Shown: positions 51,350 to 63,220 of the stretch, one piece after another | Layout of the letters: every line of letters starts with the position of its first letter | Numbering within the stretch: the first letter of the stretch is position 1 | The notes under the pieces: model-generated | The model's input: only the letters and a program-made list of their open reading frames with translations | Told to the model about the DNA's origin: nothing | Databases searched by the model: none | Translations under genes and position numbers: made by a program | Assembly: GCA_944328665.1 (NCBI GenBank) | Contig: CALVHS010000052.1 | Coordinates: 27,249-91,248 of the forward strand | Source of the DNA: an uncultured Clostridia bacterium | Lineage (GTDB): Bacteria; Bacillota; Clostridia; Christensenellales; Borkfalkiaceae | Direction of reading: 5' to 3' | DNA: 64,000 nucleotides

Positions 51350-52885
51350 TTATTCCCATTCGATGGTCGCGGGCGGTTTGCTCGTGATGTCGTACACGAT
51401 GCGGTTGGCGTGCGGCACTTCGTTGATGATGCGGGAAGAAATGCGCTCCAATACGTCGTAAGGGATGTGCGCCCAGTCCGCCGTCATCGCGTCCACGCTC
51501 GTCACCGCGCGCAGGGCGATGACGGGTTCGTACGTCCTCGCGTCGCCCATGACGCCCACCGTATTCGTGGAGGTGATGACCGCAAAATACTGCCAGATCT
51601 CCCCGTTCAGCCCCGCTTTTGCGATCTCTTCGCGCAGGATATAGTCCGCGTCGCGCAGGGTCTGCAATTTTTCTTCGGTCACTTCGCCCATGATGCGTAT
51701 CGCGAGCCCCGGCCCCGGGAAGGGCTGGCGCTGCACGACGGAATCGGGAAGCCCGAGCTCCGTCCCGACTTTGCGCACCTCGTCCTTAAACAGATCGCGC
51801 AGAGGCTCGACGATCTCTTTGAAATCGACGACGGAAGGAAGCCCCCCGACGTTGTGGTGGCTTTTGATGACGGCGGAAGCGCCCTTGCCGCTCTCGATAA
51901 CGTCGGGGTAGATCGTCCCCTGCACCAAAAAGTCGACCGCGCCGATCTTCTTCGCCTCTTTTTCAAACACTTTGATGAACTCTTCTCCGATGATCTTGCG
52001 CTTTTTTTCGGGGTCGGAAACGCCCTTCAATTTGGAAAGGAACAGCTCGCGCGCGTTCGCTTTGACGAGGTTCATCCCCAATTTATCGCGGAACACCGAA
52101 ACGACCTCCTCCGCTTCGCCCTTGCGCAACAGCCCGTGATCGACGAAAACGCAGGTGAGGTCATCGCCCGCCGCGCGGTGCACGAGGGTCGCGGCGACGG
52201 CGCTGTCGACCCCGCCGCTCATCGCGCAGAGCACCTTTTTGCCCGCAAGTTTGCTCTTGAGCGCGGCGACCTGTTCGTCCACGAAATTCGCCATCGTCCA
52301 GTCGCCCTTCGCCTTGCAGACGCCGTAGAGGAAGTTTTTGAGGATCTTTTCCCCTTCGAGCGTGTGGTGCACCTCGGTATGGAACTGGATGCCGTAGATC
52401 TTTTTTGCGGCGTTTTCGAAAGCCGCCGCGGGACAGGTCGCCGTGCGCGCGCTCACGCGAAAGCCGGGCGGCACTTCGCTCACATAGTCGGTATGGCTCA
52501 TCCAGCAGATGTTTTTTGCCGCCACGCCCGCAAAGAGAGCGCTCTGCGTATCATAGCGGATCTCGCACTTGCCGTATTCGCGCGTGTCCGCGTGCGTCAC
52601 CTTTCCGCCCAATTTGCGGGCGATGAGCTGGCATCCGTAGCAAATACCGAGCACGGGGACGCCGAGCGAAAATATTTCCGCGGGCACGTCGGGAGCGCCC
52701 GCCTCGTACACGCTGTTCGGCCCGCCCGTGAAGATGATGCCGACGGGCGCATATTCTCTGATCTTTTCTATCCCCGTGCCGTACGGCAAAAGATCGCAGT
52801 ACACGCCCAGTTCGCGCACCCGCCGCGCGATAAGCTGGTTGTACTGTCCGCCGAAGTCGAGGATCAATATCTTTTCATGCTGCAT
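51350..52885 (-). CDS. guaA: GMP synthase, glutamine-hydrolysing
   Basis: Amidates XMP to GMP with glutamine. 511 aa. The glutamine amidotransferase domain has Cys82 (GICYGCQ) and the His169/Glu171 pair (FHTEVHH), and the synthetase domain has PP-loop MSGGVDSA (222-229) and KPPATIEWE at the end. 75 bp after guaB, with a 10-bp-stem hairpin in the gap (52919-52946) that might modulate read-through. This is the canonical enzyme, so the second synthetase in the cluster is extra. Confidence 0.97.
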   Translation of the reverse strand: MQHEKILILDFGGQYNQLIARRVRELGVYCDLLPYGTGIEKIREYAPVGIIFTGGPNSVYEAGAPDVPAEIFSLGVPVLGICYGCQLIARKLGGKVTHADTREYGKCEIRYDTQSALFAGVAAKNICWMSHTDYVSEVPPGFRVSARTATCPAAAFENAAKKIYGIQFHTEVHHTLEGEKILKNFLYGVCKAKGDWTMANFVDEQVAALKSKLAGKKVLCAMSGGVDSAVAATLVHRAAGDDLTCVFVDHGLLRKGEAEEVVSVFRDKLGMNLVKANARELFLSKLKGVSDPEKKRKIIGEEFIKVFEKEAKKIGAVDFLVQGTIYPDVIESGKGASAVIKSHHNVGGLPSVVDFKEIVEPLRDLFKDEVRKVGTELGLPDSVVQRQPFPGPGLAIRIMGEVTEEKLQTLRDADYILREEIAKAGLNGEIWQYFAVITSTNTVGVMGDARTYEPVIALRAVTSVDAMTADWAHIPYDVLERISSRIINEVPHANRIVYDITSKPPATIEWE

Positions 52886-52960
52886 AACGTTTTCGCCTCA
52901 TACCGCATGCACAAAAGAATGTACCGCATAAAAACGCGGTACATTGCTCTTGGCCGATGC

Positions 52961-54478
<1,518 letters not shown>

Positions 54479-55108
54479 TCACTGTCCGCAAAAATTTTCC
54501 AGCACCGCGACGAGCCCGTTATAGTTCGCCGCGTCCTCTTCCGCGCTTTCCCCCTCAAAAACGATGCTGACTTCGATGCTTTTCAGCCTTTCGAGCACGC
54601 GGGCGGCAAACGCCGTATCCTCCCGCTGCACGGCCGTCATCGCCAGCGTCACGGCGGCATTGTCCCTCGTAAACGTCTCGCTGTTGAGCGCAAACGCCGT
54701 CTCCAGCGCTTTATCCTCCTCGCCGATACTATACTGCGACACGGCGACGATGCCGGAAATATACTGCGCATATGCCGCCAGCCCGCTGTCCGCGTCCGCT
54801 TCGTCCCGCCCGCGGCAATACTCCTCGTAATCGGCGCGCGCCATCAGCCGCTCGCCGTAATCGGCGGCAGTATCCCAACTCTCCGTAAAATAGGCGCGCT
54901 CCACCACGTCCGCAAGGTCGTCTATCCCGTTGGAACGCTCGTAGACGGAAACGGCGTAGCGCGCGGCGGCCTTATCCATCCCGCAAAAGTCGGTCACTTC
55001 CACCATGACGGAAGGGAAAAAGATGGTGAACACGCCAAACAATATGAAAAGCAATGCGATCAGACAGGCGAGCGTGATACCCGCCGTCTTGGCGATGAGT
55101 TTTCCCAA
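54479..55108 (-). CDS. Single-pass membrane protein, function unknown
   Basis: 209 aa. One membrane helix near residues 9-30 (LACLIALLFILFGVFTIFF) and an extracytoplasmic helical domain with TPR-like spacing (AARYAVSVYERS, DTAADYGERLMARADYEEYC). The start is a TTG with GGAG at a distance of five. It ends 60 bp before guaB and may be co-transcribed with it. I do not recognise a family. Confidence 0.7.
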   Translation of the reverse strand: MGKLIAKTAGITLACLIALLFILFGVFTIFFPSVMVEVTDFCGMDKAAARYAVSVYERSNGIDDLADVVERAYFTESWDTAADYGERLMARADYEEYCRGRDEADADSGLAAYAQYISGIVAVSQYSIGEEDKALETAFALNSETFTRDNAAVTLAMTAVQREDTAFAARVLERLKSIEVSIVFEGESAEEDAANYNGLVAVLENFCGQ

Positions 55109-55312
55109 AACAGCTCCGTAAATACCCTGTCCGCCAAAGGCGGAACCTGAATTTGATTTATTTTACCACACGCGCGTAAAAAAAGCAACTGCCTGCGCGA
55201 AAAAAACCGCTTTCCGACGCAAAAAACGGAGCGCGCCGCATATCGCGGCGGAAAAATTGCATATAGTAGAAAAAAGGCGGCGGCAAAGCGCCCGCCGCGC
55301 GGAGGATGTAAC

Positions 55313-55966
55313 ATGAAAAAAGCGGCGTATACGGCGGTACTTTCCGCCCTACTTTTCCTTTTGATCGGCTGCGGCGGCAGCGGCCTCGCCGAGCGGGTAT
55401 CCGAATACAGGAGCCTATTGTATTCGGCGGAAGCGGACGGCGCTTCTCTCGAAGCGTCCTATTCCCTGCGGGAATATCCCTATGCCGCGGACGGCGTAGC
55501 GGCAAAGACGGAACCGCTCTTCGAAGTGCGCGCTTCCCTGCCCGACAGGACGCTCACTTACACCCTGTCGTTCGAAAGCGGCGGCAAACGCTACGGGGGA
55601 GAAATGAACTTCGACAGCGTGCGGCAACAGTTCACATACTCCGAAAGCCTGCCCGAACCCGCGGAAGAACAGCTCGTCTTTACGGTCTCCGCCGAAGGGG
55701 AAAACGCGCCCTCTTATACATTTACGGCGGCGCGCACCGCGGGCGGGCTGCCCCTATCCGCACTGCTCGATGCCGTCGGCAAAAGCCAAAAAGAGGCTCT
55801 GTCCGGCTTTGCGGGCGAAAATTTCGACGGAGAGATCTACGTCCGCCTCCTGAAGCAGGGGGAACGCAGCTTCTATTATGTCGGCTTTATCGACCGCTCG
55901 GGCAACTGCCTCGCCTTCCTCGCCGACGCCGACACGGGAGAAGTGCTTGCAAGCAAAGGCCCGTGA
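55313..55966 (+). CDS. Lipoprotein, function unknown
   Basis: 217 aa. Type II signal peptide with lipobox LLIGC (Cys at residue 20). The mature part is beta-rich (YTLSFESGGKRYGGEMNF and similar alternations) and ends near VGFIDRSGNCLAFLADADTG. GGAGGA precedes the ATG. Divergent from the preceding membrane protein and convergent with hemW. No family assigned. Confidence 0.78.
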   Translation: MKKAAYTAVLSALLFLLIGCGGSGLAERVSEYRSLLYSAEADGASLEASYSLREYPYAADGVAAKTEPLFEVRASLPDRTLTYTLSFESGGKRYGGEMNFDSVRQQFTYSESLPEPAEEQLVFTVSAEGENAPSYTFTAARTAGGLPLSALLDAVGKSQKEALSGFAGENFDGEIYVRLLKQGERSFYYVGFIDRSGNCLAFLADADTGEVLASKGP

Positions 55967-56018
55967 GCGCGTCCGCCCGACGGCGCAGCTCTCCTCTTTT
56001 TACCCGTCTTTCCGTCCG

Positions 56019-56062
56019 GAAAGGGCGGGCGGCAAGGCCTTTGCCCTGCCGCCCGCCCTTTC
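56019..56062. terminator. Hairpin between convergent genes
   Basis: A 16-bp stem (56019-56034 / 56047-56062) with a 12-base loop between the lipoprotein gene and hemW. No T-run of note, so termination strength is uncertain. Confidence 0.65.
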
Positions 56063-56064
56063 CC

Positions 56065-57177
56065 TTACTGCAAAAAGTCGACCAGTATGCGGTTTTGCAC
56101 GTACAGATATTCGTCCTTGATGCGGACGCGGCCCTGTTCCGTCTTTTCAATAAAGCGGATATTCTTTTTGATCGCGCCCTCAAAATCGCGGTCGAATTCG
56201 CTGCCGAACTCCCTCTTATACTCCGCCGCGGACAATCCTTCCGCCGTGCGCAGCGCCAACATCACTTTTTCGAACTTCGCGTCCTCTTCGGAGATGACCT
56301 CGTCGTCCACGACGGGATAATGGTCGGTGAGGATACATTTGATATATTCATCGAGGTCGCGCGTATTGGTAAAACGCCGCCCGAACAGAAAAGAACTTGC
56401 CGCCACCCCGAAGCCGAGATATTCACCCCTGCGCCAATAGTTCAGGTTATGGCGCGATTCCCTGCCGGGAAGGGCAAAATTGGAGACCTCGTAGCGGCGG
56501 TACCCGAAAGAAGAGAGGAGCGCATACGTACGGGCATACAGGTCGGCGACCTCGTCGCCGTCGGGCAATTCACCGTTGAGATAATCGGTATAGAGGGGCG
56601 TGCCGTCCTCAGGCGTGAGCGCATATACGGAAATGTGGCTTGCGCCTTGATCATGTATGAGGCGCACCGTCTTTTCTACGTCCGCAAACGTCTGTCCCTT
56701 CAAGCCGATCATCACATCCGCGTTAAAATTTTCCCCCTTAAGGAGTTTGCACGCCTCAACGAAATCCGCGACGGTGTGCACCCTGCCCAATTCTTCGAGC
56801 TGCGCGTCCACCGCCGTCTGCAGCCCCACGGAAAAACGGCCGATCCCTGCGCGACGATACGCATCGATCTTTTCCCGATCGACCGTGCCGGGATTGAGTT
56901 CGACGGTCACTTCCGCCCCTTCCGCGAGCCGAAAACAGCTCCGTATCCCGTTCATGCAGCCGACGATCCATTTCGCATCGATGACCGAAGGCGTCCCCCC
57001 GCCGAAATAGACGGTATCGAACACCTTGCCCTTGCACGAAGGGGCGCGCAGCTTCATCTCTTTATACACGCACGCCATGTATGCCTCGGCAAATCCGATC
57101 TTGCCGGGATAGGAAGTAAAATCACAATACCTGCACTTTGCCTTGCAGAACGGGATATGGATGTAGATACCCGCCAT
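56065..57177 (-). CDS. hemW: Radical SAM heme chaperone HemW
   Basis: 370 aa. The radical SAM motif CKAKCRYC (Cys11, 15, 18) and the heme-binding HNxxYW motif (HNLNYW, near 240) are both present; this is HemW rather than coproporphyrinogen dehydrogenase. GGAGG precedes the ATG. Downstream of lepA, HAD and ogt-like genes on the same strand; lepA-hemW neighbourhoods are common in Bacillota. Confidence 0.93.
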   Translation of the reverse strand: MAGIYIHIPFCKAKCRYCDFTSYPGKIGFAEAYMACVYKEMKLRAPSCKGKVFDTVYFGGGTPSVIDAKWIVGCMNGIRSCFRLAEGAEVTVELNPGTVDREKIDAYRRAGIGRFSVGLQTAVDAQLEELGRVHTVADFVEACKLLKGENFNADVMIGLKGQTFADVEKTVRLIHDQGASHISVYALTPEDGTPLYTDYLNGELPDGDEVADLYARTYALLSSFGYRRYEVSNFALPGRESRHNLNYWRRGEYLGFGVAASSFLFGRRFTNTRDLDEYIKCILTDHYPVVDDEVISEEDAKFEKVMLALRTAEGLSAAEYKREFGSEFDRDFEGAIKKNIRFIEKTEQGRVRIKDEYLYVQNRILVDFLQ

Positions 57178-57224
57178 AATGCCTCCAAAATCAAATCATG
57201 TCACACAGAGTACTTGATAACGCG

Positions 57225-57575
57225 TCAAAATACGGGTTCCCAACGATACTTTTGCATGTCGACGCGATAATATCCGTCGCTTTCGGATACCTCGACCCCT
57301 TCCGCTTCCAACAGCTTTTTCTGCACGGAGTCCCCGCCGAATGCAAAAGCGGGAGCAAGCCGCCCTTCACGGTTGACCACCCTGTGACAAGGTATTACGC
57401 CCGGCATAGGATTCACGTGCAACGCATATCCCACCGCGCGGGAAGAACGCGGGCTTCCGCAAAGGCGCGCGATCTGGCCATAACTTGCCACTTTACCCGC
57501 GGGGATGCGGCACACCGCCTCGTAGACGAGCGCGAAAAAATTTTTACCGTTCGGGTCACGGAAGGCGGCAGCCAT
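57225..57575 (-). CDS. O6-alkylguanine-DNA alkyltransferase, DNA-binding domain only
   Basis: 116 aa: only the C-terminal domain of MGMT is encoded. The alkyl-acceptor Cys63 is in IPCHRVV, and the helix-turn-helix AGKVASYGQIARLCG and arginine finger SSRAVGYAL are intact. Atl proteins have Trp at the acceptor position, so this one is probably a genuine transferase of the short type. ATG 57575 shares bases with the stop of the upstream HAD gene. Confidence 0.9.
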   Translation of the reverse strand: MAAAFRDPNGKNFFALVYEAVCRIPAGKVASYGQIARLCGSPRSSRAVGYALHVNPMPGVIPCHRVVNREGRLAPAFAFGGDSVQKKLLEAEGVEVSESDGYYRVDMQKYRWEPVF

Positions 57576-58288
57576 CACGCCTCACCCCCGCCGGCAAACA
57601 ACGGCAGCAGAGACATGAGATCGCGCACCGCCGCGGCCCCTTCGGGCACGGGATCTCCTTTGCGGTTCAGCCAAACGGAGAGCAAGCCCGCACTGCGTGC
57701 GCCTTCGTGATCGTTGACGAGCGAATCACCGACGTAGAGGGTGCGCTCCGGACGCAGCCCGAACTTTTGCATCCCTTTGCGGAAGATCCCCTCCCTCGGT
57801 TTATATTCACGGGCATCCTCACTGGTAAAGACCCCCTTCGGGTGCAAACCGTGCAGGGAGAGGGCTTTATACAGCTGCATATTGTCGATGTTGGAGAGGA
57901 TATAATACGGCAGCGGGCACGCGCGCACAAAGCAAACGGCATCCGCAAAGATCGGAGAAGTCTCCGCAAAGGAGACGACTTCCTCCGCCAACGCCGCGGG
58001 ATCGGGGCCGCTTGCGCCCGTCTCTTGCTCCATCCACGCAAAGACATCCGGGTAGATCTCTCTCTGCAAGCGGAACGCCGCCCCGTACGCAGCATCGCAG
58101 CGGGCTCGAAAGCCCGTCCACCACAGGGACGCGATCTTTTCCCGCTCCGCCCTTGCGCCGCAGCGCCTCATCTTCTCCGCAATGCTATCGAGCAAGGCAT
58201 CACTCTCCTCGACGACCGTTCCGTAAAAATCCAAAACGACGGCGTCGATCGCTCCGATCCGATATTTTTTACGATCTATGTCTGACAT
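57575..58288 (-). CDS. HAD-superfamily hydrolase with DxYGT motif
   Basis: 237 aa. Motif I reads VLDFYGTV (Asp20 nucleophile, Tyr22 in place of the usual acid/base Asp), motif II ILSNID, motif III KPREGIF and motif IV VGDSLVNDHEG. The DxYGT form is found in 2-haloacid dehalogenases and some phosphatase relatives. The function may therefore differ from phosphatase. Co-transcribed with the downstream alkyltransferase (overlap). Confidence 0.83.
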   Translation of the reverse strand: MSDIDRKKYRIGAIDAVVLDFYGTVVEESDALLDSIAEKMRRCGARAEREKIASLWWTGFRARCDAAYGAAFRLQREIYPDVFAWMEQETGASGPDPAALAEEVVSFAETSPIFADAVCFVRACPLPYYILSNIDNMQLYKALSLHGLHPKGVFTSEDAREYKPREGIFRKGMQKFGLRPERTLYVGDSLVNDHEGARSAGLLSVWLNRKGDPVPEGAAAVRDLMSLLPLFAGGGEA

Positions 58289-58303
58289 AATACACCGTTA
58301 CCG

Positions 58304-60109
58304 TCATTTATTCGTCTTTAATATGGACATAAACACTTCGCTCGGCACCTCGACGGAACCGATGCTGCGCATGCGCTTTTTCCCTTCTTTCTGCTTTTCG
58401 AGCAGCTTCTTTTTGCGGGTGATGTCGCCGCCGTAACACTTGGCGAGCACATCTTTGCGCACCGCCTTGACCGTCTCGCGGGCAATGATCTTACCCCCCA
58501 CCGCCGCCTGGATGGGGATCTCGAAGAGTTGGCGCGGGATCGCCTCTTTGAGATTTTCGGCAAGTTCCCTGCCGCGCGGATACGCCCTGTCCTTATGCAC
58601 GATCATGGAGAGCGCGTCGCACACATCGCCGTTGAGCAGGATATCCAGTTTGACGAGCTCGCTCCGTTCATAGCCGATCAATTCATAATCAAAGCTCGCA
58701 TAGCCGCGCGTGCGCGATTTGAGCTGGTCGAAAAAGTCGTAGATGATCTCGTTGAGAGGGAGGGTGTACAACAGCTTGACGCGCTTTTCGTCGAGATAGG
58801 TCATATCTTTGAACACGCCGCGTTTGTCCTGACAAAGATCCATGATCGAGCCGATATATTCGGGCGGAGAATAGATCTCCGCTTTGACGAGCGGCTCCTC
58901 CATATATTCGATGTCCGTCTGATCGGGCAAATGCGAGGGATTGTCCACAAACAGCTCCTCCCCATCCGTCTTATGCACCTTATAGGAGACACTGGGCGCC
59001 GTCGTGATGATGTCGAGGTTGAACTCCCTCTCGATGCGCTCCTGGATGATCTCCATGTGCAAAAGGCCCAAAAAACCGCAGCGAAACCCGAAGCCGAGCG
59101 CGACAGAGGTGTCCGGCTCAAAAATGAGAGAGGCGTCGTTGAGCTGCAGCTTGAGGAGGGCGTCTTTGAGATCGCCGAACTTGCTGCCGTCCAGCGGATA
59201 GATCCCGCAAAAGACGACGGGCTGCACCTTTTTATAGCCGGGGAGAGGCTCTGCCGCAGGCCTGACCGCATCCGTCACCGTATCGCCGACAGCGACGTCC
59301 TGGATGGATTTGATGCTCGCCGCGATATAGCCGACCTCCCCCGCGCGCAGGATCTCTTTCGGTGAAAGTTTAGGGCTGAACGCACCCACTTCGGTGACGT
59401 CGTACTGCTTATCGGAACGGAAAGTCCGGATGAGATCCCCCACCTTGACGCAGCCGTCTTTGACGCGCACGAAGAGGATGACTCCTTTGTAATTGTCATA
59501 ATAACTGTCAAAGATGAGCGCTTTGAGCGGCGCCTCCGTGTCCCCGTCGGGGGGCGGGATATGCGCCACGATCGCCTCGAGGATGTCGCGGATGTTCGTC
59601 CCCTCCTTGGCGGAAACGCAGGGCGCGCCGGAAGCATCCAGTCCGATGACGTCCTCGATCTCTTTCTTTGTCCCCTCTATGTCCGCGGAAGGCAGGTCGA
59701 TCTTATTGACGACGGGGATGATCTCGAGATCGTTTTCGAGGGCGAGATAGACGTTGGCGAGCGTCTGCGCCTCGATCCCCTGCGTCGCGTCTACGACAAG
59801 GATCGCGCCCTCGCAGGCGGCAAGAGAGCGGGAAACTTCATAAGTGAAGTCGACGTGCCCGGGCGTATCGATGAGGTTGAGTTCATATTCCTGCCCGTCC
59901 TTGGCGGCATAATACATCCGCACGGGCGTCAGCTTGATGGTGATGCCGCGCTCCCGCTCAAGCTCCATCGAATCGAGCAGCTGATCTTCCATATCCCGCT
60001 CAGAGACCTGCCCCGTCAGTTCCATGATGCGGTCGGCAATGGTGCTCTTGCCGTGATCGATGTGCGCGATGATGCAAAAATTTCTGATCCTTTTGTCGGG
60101 TTTTGCCAT
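58304..60109 (-). CDS. lepA: Elongation factor 4 (LepA)
   Basis: Ribosome-associated back-translocase GTPase. 601 aa. G1 [10 protein letters not shown]3 DTPGHVDF, G4 NKIDLP and the LepA C-terminal domain near the end ([20 protein letters not shown]). GGAG precedes the ATG. It is 15 bp before the HAD gene. Confidence 0.97.
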   Translation of the reverse strand: MAKPDKRIRNFCIIAHIDHGKSTIADRIMELTGQVSERDMEDQLLDSMELERERGITIKLTPVRMYYAAKDGQEYELNLIDTPGHVDFTYEVSRSLAACEGAILVVDATQGIEAQTLANVYLALENDLEIIPVVNKIDLPSADIEGTKKEIEDVIGLDASGAPCVSAKEGTNIRDILEAIVAHIPPPDGDTEAPLKALIFDSYYDNYKGVILFVRVKDGCVKVGDLIRTFRSDKQYDVTEVGAFSPKLSPKEILRAGEVGYIAASIKSIQDVAVGDTVTDAVRPAAEPLPGYKKVQPVVFCGIYPLDGSKFGDLKDALLKLQLNDASLIFEPDTSVALGFGFRCGFLGLLHMEIIQERIEREFNLDIITTAPSVSYKVHKTDGEELFVDNPSHLPDQTDIEYMEEPLVKAEIYSPPEYIGSIMDLCQDKRGVFKDMTYLDEKRVKLLYTLPLNEIIYDFFDQLKSRTRGYASFDYELIGYERSELVKLDILLNGDVCDALSMIVHKDRAYPRGRELAENLKEAIPRQLFEIPIQAAVGGKIIARETVKAVRKDVLAKCYGGDITRKKKLLEKQKEGKKRMRSIGSVEVPSEVFMSILKTNK

Positions 60110-60165
60110 GCTATAACTCCGTTACCGTATTCGCCGCGGCGCGCGCCGCTCCCCGTTTCCTTCCG

Positions 60166-61005
60166 CTATATCTCGGCCTCGCAGCCGTCAAAGGCGGCAG
60201 AAAAGCCGTACTTTGCCGCAAGGGCATCCATGCGCGCGCGGAAGGGTGCGCAGTTGTGTGAAAAATGCGTGACATAATACTTCGCATCCTTTTTGACTAC
60301 GCCGTATTTTATCAATTTTTCGCGCGCATCCATGTTTTGGAAGATGTTCATATGTCTTTGGCCGGAAGGATGGGCTTCATCCGCAAAAGTACAGTCAAAG
60401 CTGACAAGATCCGCTTCCGCGCCCTTTTCCGCCAAAAAAGGATAGATCTCTTCATACAAGGGGCCGCTGTCGTTGAGCCACAAGAGAGCCTTGCTCCCCT
60501 TTTGGATATAAAAGAGAAGCGCCTGTTCCCTGTCGCTGTGGCGGGCGGGCAGGGTCAGGATGCGGTATCCCCCCGCAAAAAACTCCTCATACGGCGCGCA
60601 GGGACGAAAGGCGATCCCCTCCCGCACGGCGGGGCGCATCTCACGGCGCGCACCCTCTTCCAAAACGGCGCCGACTTCGGCATTCCCGTAGATCTCTATC
60701 GTGCGGCTGCGCATCCCCCGCGCAAACTTATAGCCGCGGTTGCAAAACTCCTGCGCATAAAAATGATCGGTGTGCGAATGGGTGACGAGCAGCGTCCCGA
60801 ATCCGGAGAGATCCAAACCGAACCGCATCGCGTGCAGGTAACTCTCCGGCGGAAAATCGATCAGCAGATCGCCGTCGATCGCCGCCTGCGAACGGGTGCG
60901 CATCTCTTTCGGCAAATCACGCCTTGCCGCGCTGCACGCCTCACAATTGCAAAACACCGCAGGAAAGCCCTCCGCGGCAGCCGTTCCCAAATATCTGATC
61001 TTCAT
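60166..61005 (-). CDS. PhnP-like metallo-beta-lactamase-fold hydrolase
   Basis: 279 aa. The metal motif HSHTDHFYA is intact, and an N-terminal CNCEAC triplet resembles the extra zinc site of PhnP (cyclic phosphodiesterase). Phosphonate genes are not nearby, so the substrate may be another cyclic phosphodiester. ATG 61005 gives the family start MKIRYLGTAAAEGFP. It lies 25 bp after dtd. Confidence 0.82.
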   Translation of the reverse strand: MKIRYLGTAAAEGFPAVFCNCEACSAARRDLPKEMRTRSQAAIDGDLLIDFPPESYLHAMRFGLDLSGFGTLLVTHSHTDHFYAQEFCNRGYKFARGMRSRTIEIYGNAEVGAVLEEGARREMRPAVREGIAFRPCAPYEEFFAGGYRILTLPARHSDREQALLFYIQKGSKALLWLNDSGPLYEEIYPFLAEKGAEADLVSFDCTFADEAHPSGQRHMNIFQNMDAREKLIKYGVVKKDAKYYVTHFSHNCAPFRARMDALAAKYGFSAAFDGCEAEI

Positions 61006-61030
61006 AAGCAAGCCCCGGTCACGCACCCCT

Positions 61031-61468
61031 TCAACACTCGTAGAGAATGGTGACGGGCCCGTCGTTGTACTGTTCGATCTTCATATCCGCGCCGAATACC
61101 CCTTTTTTGACCGTGAGCCCCCGCTCTGCGAGCAGGCGGGCGACCTCTTCATAGAGGGGCAGCGCCCGTTCCGGGCGCGCGGCCTGCGTAAAGCTCGGGC
61201 GGTTGCCGCGGCTGCAATCGCCATACAGCGTAAACTGTGAGATGAGCAGCACTTCTCCGCCCGCCTCCGCGACGGATCGGTTCATCTTCCCGTCATCGTC
61301 CTCGAAGACGCGCAGCTGCGCGATCTTTTTTGCCATCGCCGCACACTGCCCCTCCGTATCCTCCGTACCCACGCCGAGGTAAACGGCAAGCCCGCCCGCG
61401 ATCTCGCTGACGAGTCTGCCCTCCGCAAAGAGCGCCGTCCTTTTTACCCTTTGGATCACCGCACGCAT
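61031..61468 (-). CDS. dtd: D-aminoacyl-tRNA deacylase
   Basis: 145 aa, usual length. Removes D-amino acids from tRNA. SQFTLYGDCSRGNRPSF (catalytic region) and the cross-subunit NDGPVTI (Gly-Pro motif) are present. ATG 61468 follows GGGAGG. Neighbours efp and lepA make a translation-quality cluster. Confidence 0.95.
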   Translation of the reverse strand: MRAVIQRVKRTALFAEGRLVSEIAGGLAVYLGVGTEDTEGQCAAMAKKIAQLRVFEDDDGKMNRSVAEAGGEVLLISQFTLYGDCSRGNRPSFTQAARPERALPLYEEVARLLAERGLTVKKGVFGADMKIEQYNDGPVTILYEC

Positions 61469-61490
61469 ACGCAGCCTCCCGTCGCAATAC

Positions 61491-61523
61491 AAAGAGCCGC
61501 CACCTCGCGGCGCGGCCCTCTTT
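61491..61523 (-). terminator. Weak stem-loop after efp
   Basis: A 10-bp stem with a 2-base bulge (61491-61500 / 61512-61523) between efp and dtd. The T residues fall within the stem end, so read-through is likely. Confidence 0.35.
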
Positions 61524-61535
61524 CCTTCCTCTCGA

Positions 61536-62093
61536 TTATTTCACGCGCTCCATATACTCGCCCGTGCGGGTATCGACGCGGATGGTCTCGCCCTCGTTGA
61601 CAAACATAGGCACCTGGATCTTGGCGCCCGTCTCCAGCGTCGCCATCTTGGTCGCATTGGTCGCCGTATTGCCCTTGACGCCCGGCTCCGCCTCGACGAT
61701 CTTGAGCTCGACAAAATTTTCGCACTCCACAGAGAACGCCGCGCCCTTGTAAAAGCGCACGGTAACGGGGTCGTTTTCCTTGATATATTTGAGGGCATCT
61801 TCCACCTGGTCGTGGTTGAGCGGCGTCAGGTTATATTCGTCATCCATAAACCAATACAGCTCGCCGTCCGAATACGAATAGGTCATCTTTTTCGTCTCAA
61901 TGTGCGCGTTCTCTACCTTTTCGGAGGGGTTGAACGTCTGCTCGAGCACCGCGCCCGTGACGACGTTTTTGAGCTTCGTGCGCACGAACGCCGCACCCTT
62001 GCCCGGCTTGACATGCTGAAATTCCACGACGACATACACGTTGCCGTTGTATTCGATGGTCACGCCCTTCCTAAAATCTCCTGCTGAAATCAT
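61536..62093 (-). CDS. efp: Elongation factor P
   Basis: Relieves ribosome stalling at polyproline. 185 aa with KPGKG (Lys32, the modification site), three beta-barrel domains and the conserved C-terminal [23 protein letters not shown]. 68 bp after the pepP-like gene, a common efp neighbour. Confidence 0.97.
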   Translation of the reverse strand: MISAGDFRKGVTIEYNGNVYVVVEFQHVKPGKGAAFVRTKLKNVVTGAVLEQTFNPSEKVENAHIETKKMTYSYSDGELYWFMDDEYNLTPLNHDQVEDALKYIKENDPVTVRFYKGAAFSVECENFVELKIVEAEPGVKGNTATNATKMATLETGAKIQVPMFVNEGETIRVDTRTGEYMERVK

Positions 62094-62161
62094 GATCTGT
62101 CTCTCCTTCGATATTTTCTATGCCCATGCGGCGCGAAACGCCCGTGCAAGGGCGATGCGGC

Positions 62162-63214
62162 TCAAAGCACCGTCAGCCCTTTTTCCGACTGCATAAACGA
62201 ACGGACGACGCCGCCCGCAAGCTGCACGCTGTCCTCGATGCGGATGCCGAATTTTCCCTCGAAATACACGCCCGGCTCGATGGAAAACACCATACCGTCG
62301 CGCAGGACATCGGCGCTCGAGGCGGACAGGCGGGGCGCTTCGTGAATGTTGACGCCGATGCCGTGCCCGAGCGAATGGGTGAAAAACTTATCCAAACCGT
62401 ATTGCCTGAGATGATCCCGCGCAAAGGCGTCCGCTTCCTTGCCCGTCATGCCCGCACGGATCTTGTCCGCGGCAATGCGGTGCGCGTCGAGGACGCGGCC
62501 ATACACTTCTTTGAACTCGTCGTCCCCGCTTTCGCCGAACAGAAAGGTACGGGTGATATCCGAGCAATATCCGTCCGCCTTGCAGCCAAAATCCAACAAG
62601 ACGGGCATCCCCTTTTTCAGTTTATCCCCGCAGGACGCGTGATGGGGAACGGAAGTATTTTTCCCGAATGCGGCGATCGTCTCGAAAGAGCGATCCTCCG
62701 CCCCGTGCTTGCGCATGAGATATTCAAGGTATCCCGCCGTCTCGTTTTCCGTCATCCCCTCTTTCAACGAGGAAAGAAGCTCCTCGTACGCCTCTTCCGC
62801 GATGCGGCAGGCACGGGCGACGGCGGCGAGTTCTTCCTCACCTTTGACGCACATCGCCGCTTTTAGCGCGGGCATACTGTCGATCAGGCGGAACCGCCTC
62901 TTTTTGAGCGCCTCATAAGCGGGCAGCGTCAGCCGCTCCATCGGAACGGCGAGCGTCTTGATCTTTTTACTCTTGATATATTCTAAAACGGTCTCTTCGC
63001 TCTTGGCGACTTCCACGCCGATATAGGAATGTTTGAGCGCCGCGCGCGCCCCCTCCGCATAGCGAGGGTCGGTAAAGAACACGCTCTCTTGCGCGTCGGT
63101 ATACACAAAACCGAAACTGCTCGCAAATCCCGTAAGATAGCGGCGCAGATCGGGGCTGCCCGTCAGCATGGCATCCGCTTTGATCTCGCGAAAGACCTTT
63201 TTCGTGTTGTCCAT
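62162..63214 (-). CDS. Xaa-Pro aminopeptidase (M24B)
   Basis: 350 aa. The pita-bread metal ligands are visible: two Asp in DFGCKADGYCSDITRTF, His in SLGHGIGVNIHE, Glu in FSIEPGVYF and Glu in IRIEDSV. The N-terminal creatinase domain is residues 1-125, with RRYLTGF near 24-30. No ribosome site precedes the ATG; the -10 element lies six bases before it, so the mRNA is a candidate leaderless message. Confidence 0.93.
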   Translation of the reverse strand: MDNTKKVFREIKADAMLTGSPDLRRYLTGFASSFGFVYTDAQESVFFTDPRYAEGARAALKHSYIGVEVAKSEETVLEYIKSKKIKTLAVPMERLTLPAYEALKKRRFRLIDSMPALKAAMCVKGEEELAAVARACRIAEEAYEELLSSLKEGMTENETAGYLEYLMRKHGAEDRSFETIAAFGKNTSVPHHASCGDKLKKGMPVLLDFGCKADGYCSDITRTFLFGESGDDEFKEVYGRVLDAHRIAADKIRAGMTGKEADAFARDHLRQYGLDKFFTHSLGHGIGVNIHEAPRLSASSADVLRDGMVFSIEPGVYFEGKFGIRIEDSVQLAGGVVRSFMQSEKGLTVL

Positions 63215-63220
63215 ACGATT

